Of a stretch of DNA of 64,000 bases, positions 8,994 to 20,299 are shown piece by piece. The notes beneath the pieces are model-generated. The model was given only the letters and a program-made list of their open reading frames with translations, did no database searches and had not been told where the DNA came from. Both the position numbers and the translations under genes were made by a program. Within the stretch, counting starts at the first letter, position 1. The number at the start of each line of letters is the position of its first letter. This stretch comes from Aradus depressus (taxonomy: Eukaryota; Arthropoda; Insecta; Hemiptera; Aradidae): positions 8,939,107 through 9,003,106 of the forward strand of contig OY759225.1 in the NCBI GenBank assembly GCA_963662175.1, in the 5' to 3' direction.

Positions 8994-10271
8994 GGGTGGT
9001 AATGAAAAGTTTGTTTATTGAATTTTTTTAAAATAAACGTGCACTTTTTCGAAAATTGCACGTCTTGAACTTTTGATATTTATTTAGGGCTCTTTTCGGA
9101 AACTACTGTAGAAATCAAAATTTAGTAAAAGACGTTATAAAATTTTTACAGGAAATATCGTAATTTTATTTAACTTTTATTATTTATTATTTTTCGTTTT
9201 AATTAATTATTCAATTATTATTTATCTATTCATACATTTATTTTTATTTAGCAATTAACTTGAATTACATATTATCACATCACACTTTTTTTTATAAACT
9301 TTTGCCTATGAACTATGATAACTCCCGATGAAACAGACTATGTCGACACATAATCTGGTATTAGGGATAAGCCGTGTTTGTTGGTTGTTGGAGACCCAGC
9401 TGTTGGGGATGTTGCGGCCTCAAATTTGCGGTTTGACTTGCAACAGTTCACAAATCCCCGCAACATTAGCAACCTACAAATCAACTGGCAACAGCTGTAA
9501 GCTTCAACCCTTCCTTACATTCATCTTTTTGTCGAGACATCTCCAGTGTCTTCCATAAAATATGACTATACAATTACTCCAATATTTATTGTCAATCAAC
9601 TGTAAAGATGAAAAAAAAATTTCTCATTGTTCAAAACGCAAAAAATTACAATGTATAAAAGTTTCGTAATTAACTTTACATTTTAATTTTTTTGGTAGAG
9701 TTCCTCCATTAATATACATTAATTAAGTACTTTCATTTAATATTTTTATTATTACCATAAATTATTTTAGTTATATATTAATTATTTTACTGATAATTTT
9801 TAATTAATATACATACATATATATCTCTTGCTAATTATTGTAGACGAGCCAAAAATAAAATATCATAGTTTAACCAGAATACAATTTAAATCATTATGCT
9901 ATTCTATTCTTCCTAATATTATATACAATATTACTTATTACTATATAATTATATTATTATTTACTATTTATTAATCTTTTTAATTCCTGTTTTTATTGTC
10001 ATTTTATAACAACTACACTCTGACGGTCTTCTGACCAAGAGGTCGTCTTTGGTATAGGATTTTTGATTTTCGAATTATTTGTATATGTGTATTTTATTTA
10101 TAAATAAATAAAGACTTAATAATAACAAATATATTTCGCTCTGTGAACTGAAGAAGCGGCTCGTGATCGCACCATATAATTACAATTTTTACGATTTAAC
10201 GGAAATAAATATTATATTGCTAATAGAAATCACCTTAATTCCAAAGAAACATTACAAACATTTTAAAAAGT
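8994..10271. other. AT-rich stretch without a gene
   Basis: I see no supported coding frame. The stretch ttttgatatttatttagggc (9070-9089) recurs inverted near 46350-46380, marking an unnamed repeat. The segment gacggtcttctgaccaagaggtcgtc (10022-10047), followed by aataaataaag, looks like a retrotransposon 3' tail, but no coding remains precede it. Confidence 0.4.
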
Positions 10272-10455
10272 TAGAGGGCACCGGTAGTTCAGAGGAAGCG
10301 AGTGAATCTACTGAGCTCAAGATCGCGGGTTCGTTAGGTTTTTTATCTGGGAGATGAAAAAACCTAAGCACACCGTCCTTCGGTAGGCAAAATTTAAGGC
10401 TCCCAGTGTAGAGTCGGGCTCATGTCCACCAGAGCGCTCTAGTAGTAGACCACGA
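10272..10455 (+). repeat. SINE-A copy with internal deletion
   Basis: The head is present (gggcaccggtagttcagagg, then gatcgcgggttcg), but the middle of the body is gone: ccgtccttcgg joins directly to taggcaaaatttaagg. The 3' part stops after ccaccagagcgctct. Confidence 0.8.
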
Positions 10456-11240
10456 TGTTATTACATTATTACGACCTCCTTACATTATATTATTAGCCAG
10501 AAGGATAGATTATTAGCAAGCATGTAAAATGTAACCTTCTAGGTGGTTATCCATGCCAGGTTAGGTTACCTTCCTTTTGTCCTGTATGGTAGAAATCGGT
10601 GACCAATGAACCATTATTAAGAATTCAGAAATGTGGGGAGGAGGTAATTGTGTAATTTTCCAGCATTTTCATGTTTCAACTGTAAATAGGCCATCTATTA
10701 ACCCGTACATTTGGCCATGTCCATTAGGGTGGCCTAATTGAATTTTGACGGTGAATTTCAATTCAGCGGACCCAAATACATAAATATGTAAATTTTCAGA
10801 TTTTTATGTCTGAAACATTTGAAACTACGCTCAAAAGTCGGTAAAAGTTCAAAACCCCCATTTAAAACCCATGTTAAAATTCGACCTCTTACAGGCACCG
10901 GTTAATATGATTTAAAAAATCTTAAAAAATTCAGGCCACATTTTTTCGACATTCTACACATGTTTTTGGTACCGGAGTAAGAAAATTTTAACTTTTTTAA
11001 AATAGCGGCCACCCGCAAGAGATTAAATTACTACCATGTCGATATAATGTTAGAAACAATTTATAGACAAAGAAATCTTACCAATACTTTGAACTATAAA
11101 ACAGATACTGTTGTCATACCTTTCGGTGGATACCGTCGTCACTGGCTGCTGGTCGAGTACTGTGGGCGAGCGCTTTCGATGTAAAGACATCATCTTCAAG
11201 CCACTGTTAATGTTGTACTGAGGTTAGTCCGTGTTTGTTG
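10456..11240. other. Gene-free stretch with an agggtggcc-bounded repeat
   Basis: From 10729 (tagggtggcctaattg) to about 11030 the wording (aacccgt, ggtccatttt-like, gacctc, aaatttttttgac-like blocks) resembles 59849-60090, which also begins tagggtggccc. This may be a DNA-transposon family with that terminus. The rest has no recognisable feature. Confidence 0.35.
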
Positions 11241-11245
11241 TCTTA

Positions 11246-11345
11246 TAATGGTCCGTTTCAGGTAATTTGTTTATCTCTGTGGTCCGTGTCAGGTAGTCTG
11301 TTTGTCTGTGAGTTTGGTCTCAGGTAATCTGTTTACAGGTGTAAT
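11246..11345 (+). repeat. Short tandem duplication
   Basis: Three imperfect units of about 35-40 bp each contain tggtccgt.tcaggta.tctgttt. Nothing coding is associated with them. Confidence 0.55.
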
Positions 11346-11837
11346 TAAGGGGTCGAAGTTGGTGGAGCGAATATATATCAATGTCTCATGTCTGGGTGGG
11401 TATGTATTTATAGTTTAGTCATAGAATCACATTATTCACATATCTTAAAAAATATAATAAATTAAATTTAATTAACTAGAAAATTTCAATATAAATAAAT
11501 AACTAACTAAAATAAAATAACAAAAAAATTATTAAAATTAATAACAATATAAATGAAGAACCAACATAAATTATTTCAAAACAATAGAATCAATATCGAT
11601 TAGTTAACATCATATTGACAAGCTAGTAATTTAATGCCTTGCAGTATATAATATGGACATGGCCTATTTACAGTTGAAAAATTACTTTTCACAACAATTA
11701 TGATTAATTATTGATGATAGTTTCTGGTAACTTTTATTCATACAAACTATTGATTTATTATATACTTATAATGTGATGAGTATGTTTTACGACATATATA
11801 GTAACATAGTTTACAGTAAAATTATGTAATTCTAAAC

Positions 11838-12080
11838 AATTATTGTTAATACTAATGAATAAAAAACTTAAAACGAGTCAAAAAATTCCACTTTATTTAT
11901 ATGAAAAACAGACTAAGTCTGTATCTGTCTGTACACTTGAGAATGCTCTAACGAGTGAAATATATTGTGTTCATATAAATAAAGTGGGATTTTTTGACTT
12001 GTTTTTAAGTTTTTTATTCATTAGTATTCACAATGAACTTCCACAAGATCTCTGGCGAAAACATCTCTAATTATTGTTAA
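11838..12080. mobile_element. Family F6 inverted-repeat insertion with 12-bp target duplication
   Basis: The flanks are aattattgttaa at 11838-11849 and 12069-12080. Inside, arms of about 54 bp (11851-11903 and 11971-12025) are near-perfect inverted repeats. The spacer holds a hammerhead-like order: ttgagaa, T, GCTC-TAAC-GAGT, GAAA and the palindrome ATATAT (11937-11966, plus strand). About 43 bp of single-copy tail lie between the right arm and the right duplication. The same arms-plus-one-tail plan is seen at 13996-14292. This points to a Penelope-like or related retroelement; that class is inference. Confidence 0.6.
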
Positions 12081-12089
12081 ATTGTTCCA

Positions 12090-12160
12090 GTCATGTATGA
12101 AAATGGCTCATAGAAGCCGAAACGTCAGAATGATGAAATAAATAAAATATAGTAGTCCCA
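12090..12160 (+). ncRNA. Hammerhead-like motif, family F5
   Basis: The order tatgaaaa-T-GGCT-catag-AAGCC-GAAA-CG-TC runs from 12096 to 12125 and is followed by aataaataaaata. Stem II pairs GGCT with AGCC, and stem III is the minimal palindrome ACGT. The first core box is degraded (tgaaaa for CTGANGA). It directly follows the F6 insertion. Confidence 0.4.
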
Positions 12161-13690
12161 AAGAGGACAACAAAATTAATTTTCCCTTAAATAATTAACT
12201 TAGATGGTATTATTCAAGTGTTGAGGGCCAAATTTCGGCATTGCCTTAAACGTCTATACTAGACCTATCTCCTAAACGATTTTTGGAAAATATAAAAAAA
12301 AAAATTGGTGTTGGTCATGTGACACCACTCACTGAGATGGAGTGGTTCGTAAGTGTGATAAGGTAGAAGGCAAAGAGACCTTGTAAAAAAAACCTTTTTG
12401 ATGGTAAAATGTAGGTAATGTCAGTCTAGTAGGCGGTAGTCAATCTATACAGGTCCATGTAAGCAAGGGTATAGGGTGTGTGTGTAAAGTGTATACAGAA
12501 GAGAGACCAATATTGATCCTTGAGGTAGACCCGTCTACATGGAAGTGCCATAGGGACTCACCCTCTTAATATTCAGCAATATAATTCCCCAACTCAAATT
12601 ATTGGTAATTATTATTATTATTATTTTTTAACTTTTATTTATTGTACAATCTGTATAAACAATAACAATAACAGAAGTGATGACTAAGATGGTATTATAA
12701 AATAATAAGTAATAGAAAATATTTAAAACATAATAAGAAGGAAAAAATAAACAGAAAGTATAGAATGAAAGAGATAAAACTAATAAAAAAAATAAATAAA
12801 TAAAAATAAATAAATAAAAATAACTAAATAAAATAATAAAAATATATAAGAAACTGGACGAGGACAGCACCAGTAGGACTCCAGCACACTGCCATATAGC
12901 ACTCTCCAACTAGTGGAGAGGGGAGGAGGCGGCGGGAGACCAGCGCTGACCCTCCCACCACACTGCCCAACCATCCACTGTCCAGCAGTGGAGGAAGACC
13001 AGGAGGCGGGGCGTCGAAAGGATAGAGAGGCGTGAGGGGAGAATCCGGTCATCATCAGCACTCCCTTAAAAGGCGTGTGAAGAAAAATAATATTAATAAT
13101 AAATAATAAAATAAAAAGAATAAATTAATAAAACACATACAAAAAAAAATATATATATAAAATAAATAAAAAAATAGATAACAAAAAAAAAATTAAAATT
13201 AAAAACATATATATATATAAAATACAAATTAAAGTAGATCGCGAGGCCAACGCCGCCTCAGTCTTCTTGGAGGATTATGTGGATGGGATTGTGATAAGGA
13301 TTTGGCAAGAGGATTATTGTGGAAGGAGAAGTTGGTGTGGAATTTGGAAAATTTGTAATTAAAATAGATTTCCACTCACCTTCCAAACAGTTTTCCTCAT
13401 CGGTCAATATTTTTGAAAATTAATGGTTGACTCACACAGACACCACTCAATTTGAGAGAGTGAATTTAAAAAAAACAAGCAACATGTGAGGAAAGTCAAT
13501 TTCAATTTTTCAGCATCTAATAGTTTTTGAGATAAAATGATACAGTCAGGACGTTTAAATTTTATGTATAATTTCAAATTTCATGAATGGGGGCAGACCC
13601 TTTTTTTTCTGTTCTCCAACCGAGTCACAACTCTCATCCCTACTGATGAATTCTAAATTGTTAATATTTGATTTAAAAAATTTTATATCA
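12161..13690. other. Gene-free stretch, partly low complexity
   Basis: 12601-13240 is A/T-rich simple sequence interrupted by a GC-rich island (12895-13075) that may be a decayed retrotransposon coding fragment; no motif confirms it. I see no splice-bounded exon. 13255-13365 is open on the plus strand for about 35 codons but not recognisable. Confidence 0.35.
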
Positions 13691-13755
13691 GACAGCATAA
13701 TGAGAGCAACCTCGAAAGCCGGCTAATTCTAAATAATAAAATATGTGAATGATCT
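13690..13755 (+). ncRNA. Hammerhead-like motif, family F3 (decayed)
   Basis: It reads gcataa-T-GAGA-GCAA-CCTC-GAAA-GCCGGC-TA, then aataataaaa. Stem II with the GCAA loop and the AGCCGGCT palindrome match the F3 copies at 32090-32121 and 32342-32370. The CTGATGA box has mutated. Confidence 0.45.
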
Positions 13756-13995
13756 AAGTTTTACTTCCCCAACTATACGAAGTAGGGGAAATTGAAAAAA
13801 AATATATAAAGTTGGTCAGAAAAATGCAAAGTTTTATTCGTAATTCCATTTTTACGTCTTTTAACCCTTAACAAAACAATTGGTTAAAATTAGGAACAAA
13901 TGAAGGGACAAACAACAAAGAAATAAATTATACTATGATAAATATATTGTATGGATTAATGAAATTAAAAATAAAACCCTACACAAAAAAAATTG

Positions 13996-14292
13996 TTTGT
14001 ACATTATTTACAACTTCTAAGTTGAGAAACGCGGACATATTGTGGAAACTTGTAATAAATAAATAAAACAAACTTGTTTTTGAAATATTGTCTATTCCAC
14101 TAAAGATATATATACATATATAACTACCGGTTTCGGCTTTATACCATCGTCAGGTCTAGTTATGAACTAAGTTCATAACTAGACCTGACGATGGTATAAA
14201 GCCGAAACCGGTAGTTATATATGTATATATATCTTTAGTGGAATAGACAATATTTCAAAAACAAGTTTGTTTTATTTATTTGTACATTATTT
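13996..14292. mobile_element. Family F2 inverted-repeat insertion with hammerhead-like arms and 14-bp target duplication
   Basis: The duplication tttgtacattattt is at 13996-14009 and 14279-14292. The arms 14057-14167 and 14171-14281 are perfect inverted repeats of 111 bp around a 3-bp centre. Each arm carries CTGACGA-T-GG-tataaag-CC-GAAA-CCGG-TA (plus copy 14185-14213, minus copy 14125-14153). Stem III is the palindrome ACCGGT. About 47 bp of single-copy tail lie only on the left, between duplication and arm. The exact arms mean the insertion is young or the arms were copied from each other. Penelope-like LTRs are the closest known parallel. Confidence 0.7.
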
Positions 14293-14352
14293 TTTTTTAT
14301 TGAAACCTTGATGGGGAGGGCTTTTTTGGGGGGGAGGGGGGGGGGCTTGAAG

Positions 14353-14636
14353 GGCTTAGGGGGATGCTTGGGGGAGGGGGTTGGCATTATAAACATTTGA
14401 GTTCAAAATCCAAGTCTCTAGCTGTAATAGAGGCCGAGATCCCTACACAGGCTCTAATGGAACCTGAATATCTTGGAAACGGCATACCCGATTTCCAACA
14501 AAAATGGCTAAGAATTTTTGAAACAAAAAAAAAAACTTTAAAATCGGTTCAGCCGTCTTGGAGCTACGATGCCATAGACACACACAGACAACGGCTTCAA
14601 ACTTATAACACCCCTCGTTTTTCGTCGGGGTTATAA
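14353..14636 (+). repeat. Family C interspersed repeat
   Basis: The landmarks are ccaagtctctagctgtaata, gaggccgagatccctacaca, tcttggaaacggcatacccg, cttcaaacttataacacccc and cgtcgggg. Copies at 50545-50822 and 60779-61073 share all of them, and a 3' piece is at 51105-51210. A plus-strand frame is partly open in each copy but broken differently, so it is not called as a gene. Confidence 0.65.
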
Positions 14637-14872
14637 ATTTCTTAGTAAATGATTTCAAATAAAAAAAAACTCTGGTAAAAGTATATGAACAAAAATCAAG
14701 GTATTTACAAAAAAAAAATAATGATCGAAAATAACTATCGAAACTCGTACTAATAAAATAATAAAATCATTAAAAAGATATATATTAAAATCTATTTACG
14801 ACAGTAAGTTATTCAAACGCCGAGATTTCGCCAACGCACACCACTAAAATCTCACTCCACGTGAAGTCCAAC

Positions 14873-15085
14873 CGTGGGAGCCATGGTGGCCGTGCGGGCT
14901 AGAGCGTAGGGCTTTGGTGGTCGCATGGGTCTCACCTTGGTCTGCGGGTTCGAATCCCGTCCGGGAGTGAGTTTTATTTCGTAGATAGAACTCCCTCCCG
15001 GGGCCATGGATGTCGTAAATAACTAGATAACACAGTGACATATGGCTAATATGCATCGTATATAAGGCCAAAAAAATAATAATAA
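14873..15085 (+). repeat. SINE-B copy
   Basis: The head ccatggtggccgtgcgggct, the B box ggttcgaatcc, the body gggagtgagttttatttcg and the end tatataaggcc plus an AAT-rich tail are all present. Confidence 0.85.
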
Positions 15086-15634
15086 TAATTAATAAAATTA
15101 AAGTTCATCCCCTAGGTTATGCTACTCTCTTTTCTAACTTGTAAATCGAAAAATGGCTGTTGATTTTTGATGGTTTATTCGAAAAGTATGCCTGATTCGA
15201 ACTTGTAGTGTATATGGATGGGTAACAGTAGTGAGGAGGTTCCACAGTGTTTATTTCCTCTACGTATTTCCAAGATCCTATTGAAGAAGTGCTTATCAAT
15301 GATTACACCGCTGCACCACGCTTTTCAACATTTTAATTACAAAAATTTTTTAAAAAAATTCTGTTTGTGTCTTTGAATATGATTACTCTCTATAAAATGA
15401 ATATTAATGAAAACATGAAATTTTTAAATGTGTTCCAGAACCCTCTATGGACAACATCAATTGATTTTCAACCCCGAAAGGAAGGGCTAAATTCAAAAAT
15501 CCCCTGCCGACAACATACAATTTTATATTTAAATTCAATATCCCATAAAGTTGGCATCTATTAATTTTCCTCGAAATCGGACGAAGGGAAGGGGAGACAA
15601 AAATTCAGGATATTCTTGTAACCGACTGGGATAT

Positions 15635-16630
15635 TTAACTCTCTAATGGTCAGGTGGGGTCTATTGGACCCCAATCGGAATTTTCGCACATTTTCAGTTT
15701 AAATTAAATCATTTTAAATAGTTTAAAAAAAATAACAAAAAATAACTCCAAAATTATTTAATAAACAATAGGTAGTAATTATTCAGTCTTAGTATAAAAA
15801 AAGAAACGTAAGTAAACCTATGAGAAGTCGGATCTGCATCACATCTGTCGGATCTGTAAACCACTTTTGTCAAGTGTCATTTTGTACAGATCTTTCAATT
15901 TCCTCATTTCTATGTTGAACTATTTTCTACACTAATTCGTCATTTATAAATAGCCGAACAAGTTTCTCTTCATCGGTGAGTCTACGGGCATCATCCTTAG
16001 GACCTGGCAAATTGTTTCTTCATCTTTGTCTACTACGAAAGTTCTTTCGATGTTGGCACAATCAGTATTAGGTGGGGTACATTCGTCGGGCTCTGCGTCG
16101 AAAATTTCATCAATCTTTCTCATCTTGCAAAATTTCATCCTCATTCTCGGAAGCAACTTCATCAAGGTGATCATCCAGCTCTTCGTTGGATTCTGCCTGC
16201 TGACGCAATAATTCTTTCAGAATTTCTTCAGCTGTCCACAATAAATCCTCAGACGCCATGATAAAATATCTGAATATATTTTATACAAATTAATTATGAA
16301 ACGCTAACGGTAAGGTGAGGGTCGCTTAGACTCTATTCAGCATTACATTCGTCAAAATAGAAATAAAAATGTTTAACTTAAAACTAAAAATATTTAACTT
16401 AAAAGGTAAGGTGAGGTTCCAAAGGAACCCCAAATAAAAGTTGACTTATAACAATCGCTATAAATAAGTGCAGTTCACTCACGTCTGCAATGTGAATTCT
16501 ACGTCCGCTAGAGGAAGACTCAGTGATAGGCTACCTGACGTCACATGGCCTTAAGTTCAAGTGGTGAGGAGCCATCCAGAAAATAGCGCTTGGGGTCCTT
16601 TAGATCCCGACCTTACCTTTTGAGGGTTAA
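15635..16630 (-). mobile_element. piggyBac-like transposon, internally deleted
   Basis: TTAA target duplications are at 15635-15638 and 16627-16630. The termini are inverted: left ctctaatggtcaggtggggt, right (minus strand) cctcaaaaggtaaggtcggg, and both lead into ggacccc. Both features are diagnostic for piggyBac. The 988-bp element keeps only the start of a transposase-like ORF, so it cannot move by itself. Confidence 0.85.
15944..16259 (-). pseudogene. piggyBac transposase N-terminal remnant
   Basis: On the minus strand ATG at 16259 opens a 49-codon frame beginning MASEDLLWTAEEILKELL, which becomes strongly acidic and ends at TGA (16110). The reading continues in the next frame (acidic residues, then VDKDEETICQVL) to 15944. 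The acidic N-terminal region fits piggyBac transposases. The catalytic core and Cys-rich C-terminus are absent. The break is a single frame change. Confidence 0.65.
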
Positions 16631-16888
16631 AAGTTCATACAATGTGAACAACAATAAAATAGCTTGCCCAGGGGCTGAGTTGGGCAGATTGTATTTGATT
16701 TAAAAATAATAATTACAATTTAATTACAATTTAATTACTTTTAAATTTAATTGTAATTTATTAGTAAATTACAATTTGCTCTACTCTGCCCTACAGGCTG
16801 CTTAGGGCAAGGGTGGAAATGACAGGGGTGGCTGAAACATATCTAGTAACGTTCACTTTCAATGTGTGATTGTATGTATATCTATACC

Positions 16889-16949
<61 letters not shown>

Positions 16950-17249
16950 ATGCAAAAGCAGCTTAAAGAAAGGCAGATAAGGTACTCTCTTATGTATATC
17001 GGACCTATATGCAAAATGGAGATTATATATGAAGGGTTTGGTTTGTGGTTATTTCATTCAGAGCTTGGACACGCACACAGACACTAAGATAATGCAGAAA
17101 ATTTATGCAATGGTTATTATTTTAGGATCTCATCCATGCAAATGATAAGACAGCCAGCTGCTTCACTTAGAGACGTGAAAGCAAAAATAAACTAAATCGG
17201 TACTTTTCAGAATATACTCGCACTTATTTCATTTCCCGCATAGTTAGTT
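16631..17249. other. Gene-free stretch with an (AT)n microsatellite
   Basis: An (AT/TA) run of about 55 bp lies at 16891-16945. A short self-inverse poly-A/T segment sits at 16695-16780. I see nothing else. Confidence 0.6.
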
Positions 17250-17578
17250 ATTTTGACTATGCCCAGGCTTTAACTACGGGGTCATAAGGCCTACGACCAG
17301 AGCGCTCTTTCGTCACTCTGGTGGACATGAGCCCGTGTGGGAGTCCTAAATTTTGCCTACCCTAAATTTTTATTCACCTGGGGTAGGGGGTCTTTAACGA
17401 GTATCTGACATCTTACAGGCTCGGGACCATCGCGTAACGTCACATCCGAAGGACGGCGTGTTTAAGTTTATTTTACCTCCCAGATAAAATAAACTAAGGG
17501 TCTCGGTCGGGTTTCGAACCCACGATCTTGAGCTCAGAAGGCAAGCACGCATACCACTGAGCTTCTGGCGCCCTCTGA
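17250..17578 (-). repeat. SINE-A copy, nearly full length
   Basis: Read on the minus strand it runs from ggcgccagaagctcagtgg through the B box ggttcgaaaccc, gccgtccttcggatgtgacg and ggtaggcaaaatttaggact to gggcatagtca. The A-box region is slightly mutated. Confidence 0.9.
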
Positions 17579-17699
17579 TCCCCTTCAATAACAAGGCTTC
17601 CAATCTCCAGCGCATCTAATCCTTTTCAATCCAAAATCCTTCTTACTGCAGCCAATGGAGAGTGGGAACGTATATTTAGTTGATTAATTCGCGTCTGGG

Positions 17700-18083
17700 G
17701 AAGTACTTTGCCGGTGATTCACCGAACACTTTTTCTCACTGAGTTGATAAAATGTGAAAAGTACAAAATAAAAATGAAATTATACAATTTAATTATTCAC
17801 TAAGTTAAATTAGAAATACAAATTGACAAATACGTTTAATAAAAGGGCACAAGGAACTCTTTAGTGAGCAACTGGTATTCTGTTTATTTAATAAAGTTCT
17901 ATGTCAAAAGGGAGAATGTCAAATGGGTGGATAAATGACGTTTTTTTCTCCTTTGGGGAATCAGTGACCACCCTGGGGAATGTTAAAAAAAAATATAGCC
18001 TCTTATTCAGTCCGGCCGGTGAATCATTCGATAAAAACTGTAAAAATGAAATCGTCGGTGAATCACCGTCAATGTACTTCCCC
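17700..18083. mobile_element. Family K element with inverted ends (copy 1)
   Basis: The ends are inverted: gccggtgattcaccga at left and tcggtgaatcaccgtcaat at right, both inside tggggaagtac / gtacttcccca of the CTTCCCC family. The interior (cagtgagtg-like start, agagttccttgtgcc complement, gagaatgtcaaatgggtgga) is found inverted at 27525-28020. A non-autonomous DNA transposon that entered a CTTCCCC-family element is the simplest reading. Confidence 0.6.
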
Positions 18084-18324
18084 AGAACGAATTAATCAAT
18101 TAACTTTTCGCTCCCCCTCCAAAATCAGTCGGCCGTTTGCGCTAATATTCAACAGCTGACTTACACAGGGGCTCCTAAATTGTCCTACTAAATGTTGTGT
18201 CGATAAATTTATTACATCGGCAATTGAGTATTTGAATTGAGCCCCCCCTCCTTCGCCCGATATTGCTGAAATTTGACAAGTTATGCCCTCTTTGGGTTTC
18301 GACTTCAAATATGAAATTTCAGGT

Positions 18325-18430
18325 CCATAAGCGATCTTGAGCCTGTACGATTAGAGCTATTAAAGAGCGCTCTGGTAGTTGGCAATATGACCTCGTAACT
18401 ATAGCCCGGGCATGAGTCATAATAACTAAA
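18325..18430 (+). repeat. SINE-A 3' fragment
   Basis: It contains taagcgatcttgagcctgta, agagcgctctggtag, gcaatatgacctcgta and cccgggcatgagtcataata. The middle is deleted. Confidence 0.75.
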
Positions 18431-18484
18431 TAATGAACTATATTTTTCTATTACTTATTATTTATTCACTCTATATACGTCTTT

Positions 18485-18735
18485 ATTCACGCTATGAACC
18501 TCGCTATCCCCACCCTTTTGATCTGTGTCAGTAGTCCTTTAGCCTTCACACTGTACAGGTGGGGTAAGCAATTTTTTTTTGTTACCTACTCTATACCCTG
18601 ATGCTATAAGATTTGCTAATTACTTTTCATTATTTATATTTTATATTTATTTAATCATAGATGTGCCACTTATGATGACGCTTTTGCGTTGAAAACCGGT
18701 TCTTGTCAAAATAAAACAGTGGGAAAACAACGTAT
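18485..18735 (+). mobile_element. Family F1 hammerhead-like element, uninterrupted copy
   Basis: It reads gaacctcgctatccccaccc, tagtcctttagcc, gtggggtaagca, ccctgatgctataaga and tttcattatttata, then the core CTTATGA-T-GACGC-TTTT-GCGTT-GAAA-AACCGGTT overlap-C (18669-18702) and caaaataaaacagtggg. G5 of the core box is changed to T. It is the reference for showing that the 4.7-5.4 kb copy was split by a LINE. Confidence 0.6.
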
Positions 18736-18949
18736 TTGGTTTCTATGAGAGAACCAAATCTTCTCAGATTTAGAAACGACAGCTACGCTAGAGGTACTAG
18801 CACGGACAGTTCACACCAATGCGTTGCAAGGAGATTGTCCAGGAACGGATAGTGAAAAAATTGCAGTTGGTCATGAAGTCCGGATGGCCGAACGACGTAT
18901 GCATATTTTCCGGATATCCGGGTACACCTCGACTCGACGTGTGTACAGC

Positions 18950-19110
18950 CTGACCACTGAATGTCCTAGATATTATCAAGTCAAGGAGACTTTAACTCCA
19001 AACTCTTCTTCTTTAGGAGGTAGAACAACCCAAACTGTTCATGTGGGAGGCATGGAAACTGCAAAACATGTAATCCTTGATTGACCAGGCGGGACCGGAT
19101 CATAACTGGG
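18950..19110 (+). pseudogene. Possible decayed LINE ORF2 tail
   Basis: In two frames the text reads C-x-C-G then METAKHVILD followed by TGA in place of a cysteine codon. Together these resemble the C-x2-C...H-x4-C knuckle found in the other LINE tails. It needs one frame change and one lost Cys, so this is tentative. Confidence 0.35.
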
Positions 19111-20002
19111 ACTGGATCTGCGGCAGCTGGCTACCCAGTGTTCAGCCAGTTAGTCTGCTCCTGACCGGAGCAGAAAAAAACGGTATCGCCACACGTTGGT
19201 CGCCCCCGACCCGCAATAGTCTCAAGCTCGTCTCAGATCCCTAGCTCCCTCTACAAACAAGAACAGGTGATGTTGCATACAAGCAAGTACCCAAAATCAA
19301 TAAAAAACAATATCATTGGATTAAAAAAAAACAATTTCGAATATAGTCATTGACTTCCCCACGGGAAAGTAAAAATTTGAGTATAGGCTTCTGTTGGATT
19401 ATACCAATTACTACACGCCAATATGCATTACCCAGGACGTACATTTGTACTTCCAAACAAAAAATGATGTCACATGCTTATTGTGTGTTCATTTTTCTTC
19501 AGCGTCGTACTCCTGGGAAATGATACCAACCCAAGTGAGACTCAATACTCTTCTTCTGGTTCTTTTTTATCACAGGGTGACAAATTATATTGCCCGGAGG
19601 CAAAGCAATAAGGGAAGAAGAGAAGAACGAGGAAAATAGCAAAAATGTGAAAAAAGGAAATTAATAATAAATAAAAAATTTCAATTTCACAAATGAAATA
19701 TTGTGATTTTATCAAGACTGATGTTTCTTCACCCCCCTTTTTTCTTCAATTTCATATTAAGCAGATTTCTAAAATTTCAATTTCCAAATAGGAATTTAGC
19801 CGCAAGCAATGGCGGATCTACCTGCCTTACTCCCACAAAGTATAGGTGAAGTTATGTAATCAGTCAAAATTTCTATGCGGAATTTTTTATGGAATTTCAT
19901 GTTTTTCGACTTCCAGATTCCAAATATGTAAAAAAAAAATTATGTCTGTGTGTCAGTGTGTGTATGTCTGTGATCACAATAACACACACGCATCGATCGC
20001 TG
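19111..20002. other. Gene-free stretch
   Basis: I see no recognisable coding sequence or named repeat apart from CTTCCCC-family wording (ttaatgtaatcagtcaaaatttc, tttcatgtttttcgacttcc) at 19845-19960. Confidence 0.4.
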
Positions 20003-20299
20003 AGGGCGCCAATAGCTTAGTGGTATGCTTCGTGGGTTCAAAGCCCGACCCGTAAAATAAACTTGAGCACGCCGTCTTTCAGATGGGACGTTAAGTGATG
20101 GTCACGAGCCTGTACGATGTCAGGTACTCGTTAAAGACACCTGTCCTAGGTGAATAAAAATTTAGGGTAGGCAAAATTTAGGACTTCCATAGTAGAGTCG
20201 GGCTCATGTCCACCAGAGTGACGAAAGAGCGCTCTGGTAGTAGGCGATATGATCTCGTAGTTAAAGCCCGGGCATGAGTCATAAAGCCTAACCTAACAC
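20003..20299 (+). repeat. SINE-A copy with shortened head
   Basis: The A-box region (gcgccaatagcttagtggta) joins the B box (gtgggttcaaagcc) after losing about 25 bp between them. The body is well kept and the end is cataaagcctaacctaaca. Confidence 0.9.
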
